Of a stretch of 64,000 nt of DNA, positions 1-8,579 are shown in pieces. The stretch is from Clostridium estertheticum (lineage in GTDB: Bacteria; Bacillota; Clostridia; Clostridiales; Clostridiaceae). Each line of letters starts with the position of its first letter. Position 1 is the stretch's first letter. Below the pieces are notes generated by a model. The model did not search any database, was not told the origin of the DNA, and saw only the letters and a list, made by a program, of their open reading frames with translations. The position numbers and the translations under genes are program-made. Location of the stretch: assembly GCF_011065935.2 (NCBI RefSeq), contig NZ_JAAMNH020000001.1, forward strand, positions 3,121,001 through 3,185,000. The letters are read 5' to 3'.

Positions 1-14
1 TTTATAGATGAAAT

Positions 15-734
15 TTATTTGTGTTTATACTTATCCTTTAAAACCGCTAAAATAAATTTAGGTATAGTTGACAATCTTTTTATTCTAAATGGCTCTTTTG
101 CAACTCTATATACCCATTCCATCCCTATATTTATCATCCATTTAGGTGCACGTTTAAGATTACCAGCTATAATATCAAAGCTTCCGCCAACCCCCATAAA
201 TACGTTGCAAGGAAGTCTGTCCATATATTTTGCAATGAATAACTCTTGCTTTGGACATCCCATTGCAACAAATAAGACTTGTGGATTAAATTTTTCTATT
301 TCCACTAATATTTCTTCACAATTGTCTATTTCAAAATATCCATCATGACTACCTAAAATATTTAATTCTCGATATTTAGTTCGCAAATTAATATTACACA
401 TATCTACTGTTTCTTGTGTAGCTCCTAGTAAATAAATTCCCCGGTTTTCACTTTCACATTTTTTTACTATACAATCCATAAGCTCAATCCCTGCAATTTT
501 TTCTTTCACTGGATGCCCTACAATTTTTGAACATATTACAGTGCTAATTCCGTCTGGAATTATGATAGAATTTTTACTCGTGAAATTATCTAGCAATATA
601 TTATTTTGTAGTCCATTGCTTAGCACTTCTGGATTTCCAGAAACAATATGTACTTTTTCGTAATTATTTATACTTTCAAGCAATGCTCCTATGTTTTCAT
701 TGAAAATTTCATACTGAAAAATTCTTGTTGTCAT
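15..734 (-). CDS. WecG/TagA/CpsF family glycosyltransferase
   Basis: GT26-family transferase that adds an N-acetylmannosamine-type residue to an undecaprenyl-diphosphate-linked sugar at the inner membrane face. Seen: PDG near residue 60, the family block MGCPKQE near 158, GVGGSFD near 180, then RAPKW and EWVYR near 195-209, and a basic C-terminal tail like the membrane-contacting tail of TagA. An in-frame ATG exists at 821, but the ATG at 734 has GGAGG six bases upstream and begins where family similarity begins, giving 239 aa, normal for the family. It is the last gene of the polysaccharide operon inside the window. The exact donor is inference; the epimerase and uronate genes upstream would allow UDP-ManNAc or a derivative. 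Confidence 0.88.
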   Translation of the reverse strand: MTTRIFQYEIFNENIGALLESINNYEKVHIVSGNPEVLSNGLQNNILLDNFTSKNSIIIPDGISTVICSKIVGHPVKEKIAGIELMDCIVKKCESENRGIYLLGATQETVDMCNINLRTKYRELNILGSHDGYFEIDNCEEILVEIEKFNPQVLFVAMGCPKQELFIAKYMDRLPCNVFMGVGGSFDIIAGNLKRAPKWMINIGMEWVYRVAKEPFRIKRLSTIPKFILAVLKDKYKHK

Positions 735-863
735 AAAACTCCTCCAAATAATCTGCATTTGTAGATATTCCATAAAATTATACAATTTAAAATAAGAGGT
801 TAAGTTAAATTTTTTAGTCAACCTCAGTTACTATAGTTAATGCTCATTCACATTAGTGAATGC

Positions 864-1517
864 TTAATAAGCACCCTCTTTTTTAAATACAGAAACAACT
901 GTTAAAAAGAGGATTTTTATGTCTAATGCAAGGTTGAAATCCATTATATATTTCAGATCAAAAGAAATAGTTTTTCCAAGTTCAATTTCTCCTCTTCCAC
1001 TAATCTGCGCAAGTCCAGTAATACCAGGCAAAACTAGAAATCTTTGACGATAGTCTTCTGGATAATAATTAACTACCTCAGGTATTTCAGGTCTAGGACC
1101 CACAAGACTCATTTGCCCAAACAAAACATTAAAAAGCTGTGGAATTTCATCTAAGCTGCTACGCCTTAAAAAATTTCCAAGCACTGTTATTCTATTATCT
1201 GACTTACTTTGAAATACGAAATTTTCTAAATCATTTGGGTCTATATTAAGTTCTCTTTTACTCTCAGCTTGAACTATCATAGTTCTAAATTTATATATAG
1301 TAAAATCTTTCCCATCTTTACCAACTCTAATTTGTTTAAATAGCGCTGGTCCTTCTGAGTCTAATTTTATTGCAATTACTAAGACTATATATAATGGTAA
1401 TAAAATTATGATTCCTATTAAAGATAGAACTATATCCATTATGCGTTTCATAACAAAATGAAGTTTTTTATCATGTATATTTTTTTGTATATCAATTTTA
1501 ATAGTATTTTTTTGCAT
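864..1517 (-). CDS. Initiating sugar transferase (phosphoglycosyl transferase)
   Basis: Monotopic phosphoglycosyl transferase of the bacterial sugar transferase family (PF02397): moves a sugar-1-phosphate from a UDP-sugar to undecaprenyl phosphate and so starts the repeat unit. Seen in 217 aa: a hydrophobic helix at about residues 27-50, then the family blocks KQIRVG and YKFRTM near 82-100, LDEIPQLFNVL near 142, SLVGPRPE near 158 and PGITGLAQISGRGE near 184. Length matches the short PglC/EpsL type without the extra N-terminal membrane domain. AGGTAGGA precedes the ATG. It is the only initiating transferase in the window, so it probably starts synthesis for the whole locus. The sugar it loads cannot be told from sequence. 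Confidence 0.92.
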   Translation of the reverse strand: MQKNTIKIDIQKNIHDKKLHFVMKRIMDIVLSLIGIIILLPLYIVLVIAIKLDSEGPALFKQIRVGKDGKDFTIYKFRTMIVQAESKRELNIDPNDLENFVFQSKSDNRITVLGNFLRRSSLDEIPQLFNVLFGQMSLVGPRPEIPEVVNYYPEDYRQRFLVLPGITGLAQISGRGEIELGKTISFDLKYIMDFNLALDIKILFLTVVSVFKKEGAY

Positions 1518-1580
1518 TTTATTCCTACCTTTTGCCTTTATTAATATATTACTATTTGTCTGTGGTTTTACGTTCTAATT

Positions 1581-2819
1581 TTATTTATTGCCACTATTTA
1601 ATAATGCTTCTGCAGTAGCTAATAAAAACCAAAAATAAGTTGTTGTTTTAGGTACAAAAAATAAATTGTCTGAAAAATTCATAAATAGAAAAGCAATCAT
1701 ACTTGCCATTACACCCATATAAAATGCCTTGTTAAACTTATCACTAGTTGTACTATATAACTTTCTAAATCTAAATAGTGCAGTTACTATCACTCCTAAG
1801 AAAGAAACTATTCCAACTATCCCTAGTTCACTTTGTACTTTCAAATATGAATTATGAGCTGGATAATGGGTATACGAGTTATAATCCAATCTATATTTTT
1901 GAATATAAGTGTCATATTGAGTTACATAGTTTCCGTTGCCAACTCCTAGTATTGGATGTTCCTTTATCATCATTAGTGCTGTTTTCCAAAGCTTAATCCT
2001 TGATTCATTTTGAGATAAATTAGCAATATCTTGAACTCTATGGAAAACAGAAGGAATTAAAAGAATTAATACCCCAAAACCTCCAAGGGCAAAAATTATT
2101 TTAATACTATAAAGTAGTGCAAGCACTACTAACCCTAATGCAAAGCCTAACAATGCATTTCTAGAATAAGTCATCAATAAATTGGTAAAAACTAATATAG
2201 AAAGTAATATATAAAATATTTTTTTGTTTTTATTTTTTTCATAAATACTTAGCATAATCACTGGAAAAATAATTAAAATCAAATAACCAGCATAGGCGTT
2301 GGGATGAGAAAGTGTAGATGCTATCTTTATACCTCCTCCAAATGCAAATGTTTTTATGAATTTTGCATCCAATGCAAAACCTGTAAAATATTGTACAATA
2401 CCTATACTGCTAAGTACTGCGGAAATAAATATATAGCATCTTATTAAAATTTTAACTTGTTTTTTATTGTTAAACTCATATTTTATAATAAAATACATAA
2501 AGACATAAGATATATATCTCGCACTTTCACTTAATGCTAGTTTTTTGTCTACCGCATAAAAAGTAGATACAAGCATCATTGCTAATAATATGGCCATAAA
2601 TATACTCAATTTGTCCCTAGTGAAATCTAGTAATCCATTAATAAAATTTTCTCTATTTTTCTTAGACATTACTAAATTTATAATGTATACAAAAATCAAT
2701 AATGCTAAAACTAAATCAGTAAAAGGAATCCCTGCAATCACAATATCTTGTGGAATTAATGGTAATAACATAAGATAAGCACAGGTTGTTAAAAATAAAA
2801 TCTTTTTAGAAAAATCCAC
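1581..2819 (-). CDS. O-antigen ligase/polymerase (Wzy) family membrane protein
   Basis: Polytopic membrane protein of the Wzy/WaaL family, expected to polymerise lipid-linked repeat units or ligate the finished chain on the outer membrane face. Seen in 412 aa: about ten to twelve hydrophobic segments and, near residue 310, the family loop with the HNSYL motif after a long extracellular stretch. GTG start at 2819 with GAGGTGGG directly upstream. It lies between the initiating transferase and a GT2 gene. A second member of the same family lies at 8580-10079, so one may polymerise and the other ligate, or each may serve a different polymer; sequence alone does not decide. Confidence 0.85.
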   Translation of the reverse strand: MDFSKKILFLTTCAYLMLLPLIPQDIVIAGIPFTDLVLALLIFVYIINLVMSKKNRENFINGLLDFTRDKLSIFMAILLAMMLVSTFYAVDKKLALSESARYISYVFMYFIIKYEFNNKKQVKILIRCYIFISAVLSSIGIVQYFTGFALDAKFIKTFAFGGGIKIASTLSHPNAYAGYLILIIFPVIMLSIYEKNKNKKIFYILLSILVFTNLLMTYSRNALLGFALGLVVLALLYSIKIIFALGGFGVLILLIPSVFHRVQDIANLSQNESRIKLWKTALMMIKEHPILGVGNGNYVTQYDTYIQKYRLDYNSYTHYPAHNSYLKVQSELGIVGIVSFLGVIVTALFRFRKLYSTTSDKFNKAFYMGVMASMIAFLFMNFSDNLFFVPKTTTYFWFLLATAEALLNSGNK

Positions 2820-2847
2820 TTTCCCACCTCATTTCAATTTATAAAAA

Positions 2848-3879
2848 TTACCTTGATGATTTTGTGTTTTTTTCAACAGGTTTATTAGATTTCAAAATGT
2901 AAAACACTATTAATCCCTCTAAAAATCCTATTCCATAGCTTAGATGCAATATCAAAAATGCTATTATCATCTTAGGAGCATTTTTTACTTTTCCACTGTA
3001 AGCTTTTAAAGAGAATGTAATAGCACCTGCTAAATATGCTAATATTTCTGCTGAAAATAAAAATCTAACTATCTTAGAAAATGGACTTAACAACGTTCCA
3101 GAAATTAAACTGAGAACAAATAGTAAGGGAATTAAATGTCTTACTGCTGATGGTTTTTTATGTTTTTGAATTACTCTAACTTTCCAAAAACCATACTGGA
3201 AATATTGTGTCCATAGCTTACTAAAAGACCCTCTTGTATAATAGTGAGATATTATATCAGGGGCTAGAAGTATCTTATTGCCACTTTTAGTAATTCTAAA
3301 ATTCAATTCATCATCTTGGTTTCTTACAAGCTCTTCATCAAAATATCCTATTTTACTAAATATACTTTTTTTATAAGCTCCAAAAGCAACCGTGTCGACA
3401 AGTTGTTCCACATTTGAAAATCTAAACAGTGCATTTCCTACACCAAATGGAGATGCCATAGCAAGTGATATCGCCTCTGCAATACTGTCTTCACTAATGT
3501 TTATAATTCTTCCACCAACACATGCAATGTCAGAACTCTTTAGTTTTTCTACGCAAATATGGATATAATCATTATTCATATAGGCATGAGCACCAAAAAT
3601 CACAATTATCTCACCCACCGCTGCCTTTATTCCTAAATTCATTGCTGTAGGTGCCACTCTTTTTTCATTGATTACTAATTTTATCTGCGGATATTTAATG
3701 CTATATTCTTTTATTATATCCAAAGTACTATCATCTGAACAGCCATCACAAACAAAAACTTCAATATTTTCTATTCCATAGCTTTGTTCCATTATAGATT
3801 GTAAACATTTTCCTATATATTTTTCCTCATTTCTGCAGGGAATAACTACAGATACTTTTACATTTCCTTCACCATTCAT
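2848..3879 (-). CDS. Glycosyltransferase family 2, membrane-anchored
   Basis: GT-A fold inverting glycosyltransferase that adds one sugar to the lipid-linked repeat unit. Seen in 343 aa: the N-terminal signature VSVVIPCRNEE (residues 8-18), DGCSDDST near 45, an acceptor-side NQDDELNFR block near 185, and two or three hydrophobic helices at the C-terminus (about 245-325) that would hold it in the membrane. The NQDDE block resembles the ED/QDDE feature of this fold. The gene starts 15 bases downstream (in transcript sense) of the 100-bp mobile-type element at 3894-3993, and its ribosome site TAGGAGTGAT lies just outside the element. Donor and acceptor unknown. Confidence 0.9.
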   Translation of the reverse strand: MNGEGNVKVSVVIPCRNEEKYIGKCLQSIMEQSYGIENIEVFVCDGCSDDSTLDIIKEYSIKYPQIKLVINEKRVAPTAMNLGIKAAVGEIIVIFGAHAYMNNDYIHICVEKLKSSDIACVGGRIINISEDSIAEAISLAMASPFGVGNALFRFSNVEQLVDTVAFGAYKKSIFSKIGYFDEELVRNQDDELNFRITKSGNKILLAPDIISHYYTRGSFSKLWTQYFQYGFWKVRVIQKHKKPSAVRHLIPLLFVLSLISGTLLSPFSKIVRFLFSAEILAYLAGAITFSLKAYSGKVKNAPKMIIAFLILHLSYGIGFLEGLIVFYILKSNKPVEKNTKSSR

Positions 3880-3893
3880 TTTATCACTCCTAA

Positions 3894-3993
3894 TTGAGTT
3901 TAATCATCACCTGCGGTGCTGCAATATTAACGGCTTCAGAAGGAGATTTAGACTCCCACTTATAGAAGTAGGAAACCTTCCTTCTGAAATGTA
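3894..3993 (-). mobile_element. 100-bp IS200/IS605-type non-coding element (PATE-like)
   Basis: Read on the minus strand, the stop codon TAG of the upstream gene is followed by TTTAAC, then 100 bases with no coding capacity ending in TCAA. Inside are a nested stem: TTCAGAAGGA (minus-strand sense) pairing with TCCTTCTGAA (3935-3944 with 3979-3988), and an inner hairpin built from CTACTTCTATAAGTGGG. Known for the family: IS200/IS605 elements insert 3' of a TTAAC-like tetra/pentamer, have subterminal hairpins rather than inverted repeats, and IS608-type right ends close with TCAA. The match of both boundary motifs and the hairpin supports a palindrome-associated, transposase-less derivative. No tnpA or tnpB remains. 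Single copy in the window. Confidence 0.5.
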
Positions 3994-3999
3994 GTTAAA

Positions 4000-5070
4000 C
4001 TAATTGTTTTTTAGCAAAGCTAAATACTTCTGTTCCACCAGTTGCATATTCTGTGTCCAAATAGCTTTTTTCAATATAACTTCTCTACTTAATTTTGCAG
4101 CCTTTTGCTTAAACTCTGAATCATTCAATGCGAACTCCATAGATAGTTTAAGACTTTCGACATCATTATTCTCTGTAATTAATCCATTACTATTATGATC
4201 AATCCACTCTCTATTTGCGGGTATGTCTGAAGCAATGGTTATTATTCCTGATGCCATAGCTTCTAATAATGTTACAGATGTTGAATCTGAATCTGGTATT
4301 GTAATATGCATATGTGAACTATAGAGAAGGTCTATTAACTCATCTCTAGTTACAAATCCTCTAATATCAACATTTTTTTCCACATTCAACTGTTTTACTA
4401 GAGCTTTGATATTTTCCATTTCTGGCCCATTATTAGTTATAATTAATTTAAAATTAATTCCTTCATTACTTTCAATTAGCTTTGCAAATGCACTTACAAT
4501 TATATCAATATTAGAATTCACATTAATAGTACGCAAGCTTAATATTTTAATTTCATCAGTGCTCTCTTTTCTTTCTCTATAGCATAAACCTTTTTCAACT
4601 CCCATGGGTACAGTTAATACATCAGTATTTGTTAACTGATGTATGGCTTCACTCATAAAATTGGAGTCTGATGTAATTAGTTTTGCACTATTTAATGCAT
4701 ATTTTGTAATAGCTTTATATATTGCATTTCTCTTAGGTGCTACAAGTATATCTGTACCCCAGGCTGATACTACTAGTGGCTTTGCTCCAGATAGTGCCGC
4801 CAAAAACCCATAACTAGTTACAAAATGCGCATTTATAATATCAAAATTTGCTTTTTTAATTAACTTTTTAATTTGCATTGTTGAAAAAATGTACTGCCAA
4901 TTACCGCCGCTAATATTTATATCAAAATCGCCTATTTTGTGTACAATAATATTTTTGTGGACCACATTAGAAAAAGTTATTAAATGTACTTCATGACCTC
5001 TTCCATGAAAAAAATCTAACCATCTTCTAATATGAATACTATTCCCATCTCCTAAAAAGCAAATCTTCAT
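4000..5070 (-). CDS. Glycosyltransferase family 4
   Basis: GT-B retaining glycosyltransferase of the polysaccharide operon. Seen in 356 aa: N-terminal acceptor domain beginning KICFLGDGNSIHIRRW with the SIHIRRW block common in this subgroup; C-terminal nucleotide-sugar domain with LLEAMASGIITIASDIPANREW near 265-290, where the EAMASG Glu is the family's E(x7)E position. GAGGTAGAAGAG precedes the ATG at 5070. Starts 11 bases after the epimerase gene, so is translated from the same transcript. Its TAG stop abuts the IS200/IS605-type element. Sugar specificity unknown. Confidence 0.9.
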   Translation of the reverse strand: MKICFLGDGNSIHIRRWLDFFHGRGHEVHLITFSNVVHKNIIVHKIGDFDINISGGNWQYIFSTMQIKKLIKKANFDIINAHFVTSYGFLAALSGAKPLVVSAWGTDILVAPKRNAIYKAITKYALNSAKLITSDSNFMSEAIHQLTNTDVLTVPMGVEKGLCYRERKESTDEIKILSLRTINVNSNIDIIVSAFAKLIESNEGINFKLIITNNGPEMENIKALVKQLNVEKNVDIRGFVTRDELIDLLYSSHMHITIPDSDSTSVTLLEAMASGIITIASDIPANREWIDHNSNGLITENNDVESLKLSMEFALNDSEFKQKAAKLSREVILKKAIWTQNMQLVEQKYLALLKNN

Positions 5071-5081
5071 CTCTTCTACCT

Positions 5082-6131
5082 CTATCCTATAATATCAACA
5101 ATTTTTTTTACTGCATCTCCAAATCCAAAATATCCATGCTTAGGCTTATTACACTCAAATTTTAGAATAGCATTTTTTATTTTCAACTTATCTGCCCCAA
5201 CAAGTACATTCCATCCATTTTCTACAGTTTCAATCCATTCAGTTTCTTCTCTAAGCGTAATACAGGGCTTGTCAAGGAAAAACGCTTCCTTTTGTACTCC
5301 ACCACTGTCGGTAATTATCTTTTTACAATTCTTCTCTAGCATCACCATTTCTAAATAACCCACAGACTGAATAGTTTCAACATTCTTTCCAAAAGACAAT
5401 CCGTATTCAATTATATACTTTTGAGTTCTAGGATGTAGTGGAAGTATTATTTTTTCTCCACTTTCATTAAATGCTTCTACTATATTTTTTAGTCTATTAA
5501 AATCATTAGTGTTTTCAGCCCTATGGATAGTCGCTAATATATATTCTTCTTTATTTAAGCAAAGTCTATTCATTATATTGCTCTTTTTTTCAGCAATTTT
5601 ATTGAAATGTAATATGGAATCATACATAACATCACCTACATTATATACATTCTTAACAATTCCTTCTTTAGTCAAATTGTTAACAGCAGTTTTTGTAGGT
5701 GCAAATAAAATATTTGATATATGATCCGTAAGTATTCGGTTTTGTTCTTCCGGCATAGTCATATTATAACTTCTAAGCCCAGCCTCAATATGAAGAAGAG
5801 GTATCAACATTTTACTTGCTGCAAGTGCACCAGCTAGTGTAGAATTAGTATCTCCATAAACTAAAACACAATCCGGCTTTTCTTTTTGAAGCACTGCTTC
5901 AATATTTATAAGCATATTTCCTGTCTGATATCCATGATCACCAGAACATATGTTTAAATTATAATCAGGTTTTGGAATATCTAATTCCTCAAAAAAAATC
6001 CTTGACATGTTATCATCATAATGCTGCCCTGTATGTATTATAATTTCATTGTTATGTTCTCTCAAAGCACTAGAAACCATTGCTGCTTTGATGAACTGCG
6101 GTCTAGCCCCAATTACCGTTACTATTTTCAT
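5082..6131 (-). CDS. wecB: UDP-GlcNAc 2-epimerase, non-hydrolysing (WecB/WbpI-like)
   Basis: Inverts C2 of UDP-GlcNAc to give UDP-ManNAc, or of the 2,3-diacetamido uronate in the WbpI branch of the family. Seen in 349 aa: VIGARPQFIKAA at residues 5-16, HTGQHYDDNMS near 34, YGDTNSTLAG near 93, HIEAGLRSYN near 117 with the PEEQNR block, and TDSGGVQKEA near 272, all hallmark positions of the two-domain epimerase fold. AAGGTGAGA precedes the ATG. It differs from the hydrolysing NeuC-type enzyme at 18755. Because a WbpA/WbpB/WbpD-like set is present in the same operon, WbpI function (UDP-ManNAc3NAcA) is as likely as plain WecB function. Confidence 0.92.
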   Translation of the reverse strand: MKIVTVIGARPQFIKAAMVSSALREHNNEIIIHTGQHYDDNMSRIFFEELDIPKPDYNLNICSGDHGYQTGNMLINIEAVLQKEKPDCVLVYGDTNSTLAGALAASKMLIPLLHIEAGLRSYNMTMPEEQNRILTDHISNILFAPTKTAVNNLTKEGIVKNVYNVGDVMYDSILHFNKIAEKKSNIMNRLCLNKEEYILATIHRAENTNDFNRLKNIVEAFNESGEKIILPLHPRTQKYIIEYGLSFGKNVETIQSVGYLEMVMLEKNCKKIITDSGGVQKEAFFLDKPCITLREETEWIETVENGWNVLVGADKLKIKNAILKFECNKPKHGYFGFGDAVKKIVDIIG

Positions 6132-6151
6132 CTAATCTCACCTTTTTATTC

Positions 6152-7141
6152 TTATTTGTCTGAAATTGATGGTACATAATTACTTTGATTTCTTACAGAA
6201 AGCTTATGTACAATCTTATATAACGTGGCAATAATATATACAAATATATTATTTTTAGATTTTTCCCAAGCTGTGTAATATTCTCTATATACATCTTTAT
6301 TTGTTAAAATGTACATTGATTTTAATTGTTCTATATGAAGTTTGTGGTAAAAAACACTTGCTATATTATGGATTTTAAAATTATATAAGTCATATCTCGA
6401 CCATTTTATTCCTTTAATGTTAAATAACATTAAATTGTCATAAAGAGTCTTCTCGCCTTTATTATATAATTCTATAGCTTTTTTATTATCTGATACAATA
6501 TTAAAATCTAATAATCCCCAAAGTGAAAAAATTAATCCATTTAGTACAAAGGAAGGCTCTTTGGATGGATATTCTTCGTAAAAATATCCACTGTTCAGTA
6601 ACGCAAGCACCCCTTTATCTTGACTTTTAACTTCAAAAGATTTAAGAAGTTTTTCACAAACATCCAAATATCTTTTATCTTTTGTTACAGAATAACATCT
6701 TGCAAGTACAGACATAGGTTGTCCCTGTGATAATGAGGATAACCAGGGCTTATGTAGTCCATATGTCATCTTGTCATAATCATTAACATATCCATAGACA
6801 CCTTTTGATGTTTCCTGTATGTTTGTAACAAACCACTCTGCACAAATTATAACAACATCAAAATATTTTCTATCTTTGGTCTCTATATATTTATCAAAAT
6901 TTCCTAAGGCATACTGAGCAATAGTTACTGGGAAATAATAATATGTCCCATCCATTTCAAGCAAGGGTATATTATTTTCATCCATCTTACCAATGTAATT
7001 ATGCTTAGATTTTGTATCAACATAATATTGGTCAATTTTATTTAAACTACAGTTTTTATTAACTAACATATCTGGATGCCAATAATCTTGTTTCCCAAAA
7101 ATTAGGCTTCCATAAGCTTTAACCATTTGAAGAATATTCAT
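6152..7141 (-). CDS. D-glucuronyl C5-epimerase C-terminal-like protein
   Basis: Resembles the C-terminal (catalytic, alpha/alpha barrel) domain of heparan-sulfate D-glucuronyl C5-epimerase (Glce), which turns glucuronic into iduronic acid in a finished chain. Seen in 329 aa: KPWLSSLSQGQPMSVLARCY near residues 130-150, then YLDVCEKLL, the EEYPSKEPSFVLNGLIFSLWGLLDF block near 190-215 and YDLYN near 252; these match the family's core blocks in order. No signal peptide, so it would act in the cytoplasm, unlike the Golgi enzyme. Set within the glycosyltransferase genes. It may epimerise an amino-uronic acid of this polymer, or be a non-catalytic relative; that part is inference. Confidence 0.7.
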   Translation of the reverse strand: MNILQMVKAYGSLIFGKQDYWHPDMLVNKNCSLNKIDQYYVDTKSKHNYIGKMDENNIPLLEMDGTYYYFPVTIAQYALGNFDKYIETKDRKYFDVVIICAEWFVTNIQETSKGVYGYVNDYDKMTYGLHKPWLSSLSQGQPMSVLARCYSVTKDKRYLDVCEKLLKSFEVKSQDKGVLALLNSGYFYEEYPSKEPSFVLNGLIFSLWGLLDFNIVSDNKKAIELYNKGEKTLYDNLMLFNIKGIKWSRYDLYNFKIHNIASVFYHKLHIEQLKSMYILTNKDVYREYYTAWEKSKNNIFVYIIATLYKIVHKLSVRNQSNYVPSISDK

Positions 7142-7218
7142 GTATATTTTCCTCTCCCCTATTTAATATCTTAAAAAATATAACTTATTTAAAAATTTAT
7201 AATACACAATATATAAAT

Positions 7219-8559
7219 CTAAATTTGTTCAAACAAATTCACTAATTGATTTGTTAAATTTTTTCTTTCAAATTCTGCACATTTTACTGCAGCATTAGTA
7301 TTAGTATCTTCTTTGTTTTTCCATTTCTCATAATTATCTTTTATAAAATTATAAACACCGTCTACATCGCCATGATTATATGAATATCCTATTTCTTTAT
7401 CTATTATTAAATTTGAAGCTACACCATTTGAAGGCATAATTCCTAAAATTGGTCTTTGAGATCCTATATAGTCAAAAATTTTACCGCTAAACACCCCTTT
7501 ACTTTCTTCTTCATCTGAAAGTATTATTAGATTAATATCTGCACCCTTCATATGTGAGATACACTGAGAATGAGGCATATAATCGATTTTTTCGAAATTC
7601 TCATGAATGTTAGAGTCTCCAATTAAATTTATGTATTCATCTAATATAAATCCAATAAATTTCACTTTTATATTATCTTTATATTCTTGATTTTCATTAA
7701 ACAATCTCTCTGTTGCTTTAATGAAGGTTTCTGGTGTTTGTCCCTTTGCCACAATACCACTGTAACATATAGTAAATTTTTCTTCTTTAACAACTTCTAA
7801 TTGTTCAAAGTCATTAGCATCAAACCCATTAGTAATGGTTACGAATTTTTCTTTATATTGTGGGTATCTTTTTTTATAATTTTCACAAATAGGTTTTGTA
7901 ACCATAATTATTTTATCGGCATAAGCTACAACCTCTGACTCAAGTTTTTCTTCTTTTTTCTTTCTTTTTTCTGAATGACCCTCAGTCATTGGTGAATTTC
8001 CTATCCATGGATCTCTAAAGTCAGCTACCCATGGAAGATTAGTTTTTTTCTTTGCCTCTAGTGCAATCAAATGTACAGTATAAGGATATGAAGATGAAAA
8101 AATATAATGAATATCTTCACTATTTAAAATATTTGAAACATCCTTTACTGCATTCTTATACCATCTTATTTTACTATCTGGTACTAAAAAATTAAGTTCA
8201 ATGAATCTAAATGCTCTTTCCTTGAGTCCTGGTGAACTTTGCACAGAAACACTTGTGCCGCTAACATTTTTAATATCTTCATTAGATGTAGCTTTAGGTT
8301 TTCTTATAGCGCTTAATTTTTCTATTATATTTCTAACCCATAAAGTTTCTCCAGCATTTGACCTATATACCACTACACTTTTTGGTACTTCTTCAAGTAA
8401 GGTTTCATCATATGCAAAATTATGACCAGCCTTTATAGTTGCTACTACAGGATTATATCCAAATTGCGGCATATATTTAACAAATTTTAAAGTTCTTTGT
8501 ACTCCACTTCCGCCCATAGGTGGGAAAAAGTACAATATTGATAATACATTCTTACTCAC
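7219..8559 (-). CDS. Glycosyltransferase family 4
   Basis: GT-B glycosyltransferase of the group that opens with a glycine-rich GGSGVQRTLKFVKYM loop (residues 16-30). In 446 aa, the N-terminal domain carries WVADFRDPWIGN near 175, common to this clade, and the C-terminal domain has the CYSGIVAKGQTPE and GVFSGKIFDYIGSQRPILG blocks near 268 and 355, where the nucleotide-sugar is expected to bind. GTG start at 8559, with GAGGTG six bases upstream. About 20 bases separate it from the preceding polymerase gene. It is followed by a 77-base gap without an evident terminator. Donor unknown. Confidence 0.88.
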   Translation of the reverse strand: MSKNVLSILYFFPPMGGSGVQRTLKFVKYMPQFGYNPVVATIKAGHNFAYDETLLEEVPKSVVVYRSNAGETLWVRNIIEKLSAIRKPKATSNEDIKNVSGTSVSVQSSPGLKERAFRFIELNFLVPDSKIRWYKNAVKDVSNILNSEDIHYIFSSSYPYTVHLIALEAKKKTNLPWVADFRDPWIGNSPMTEGHSEKRKKKEEKLESEVVAYADKIIMVTKPICENYKKRYPQYKEKFVTITNGFDANDFEQLEVVKEEKFTICYSGIVAKGQTPETFIKATERLFNENQEYKDNIKVKFIGFILDEYINLIGDSNIHENFEKIDYMPHSQCISHMKGADINLIILSDEEESKGVFSGKIFDYIGSQRPILGIMPSNGVASNLIIDKEIGYSYNHGDVDGVYNFIKDNYEKWKNKEDTNTNAAVKCAEFERKNLTNQLVNLFEQI

Positions 8560-8579
8560 TTTAACACCTCAATTTACAT

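Noticed and set aside
735..821. An N-terminal extension of the TagA-like protein
   Set aside because: The 29 extra residues match nothing in the family, and a strong GGAGG sits directly before the ATG at 734.
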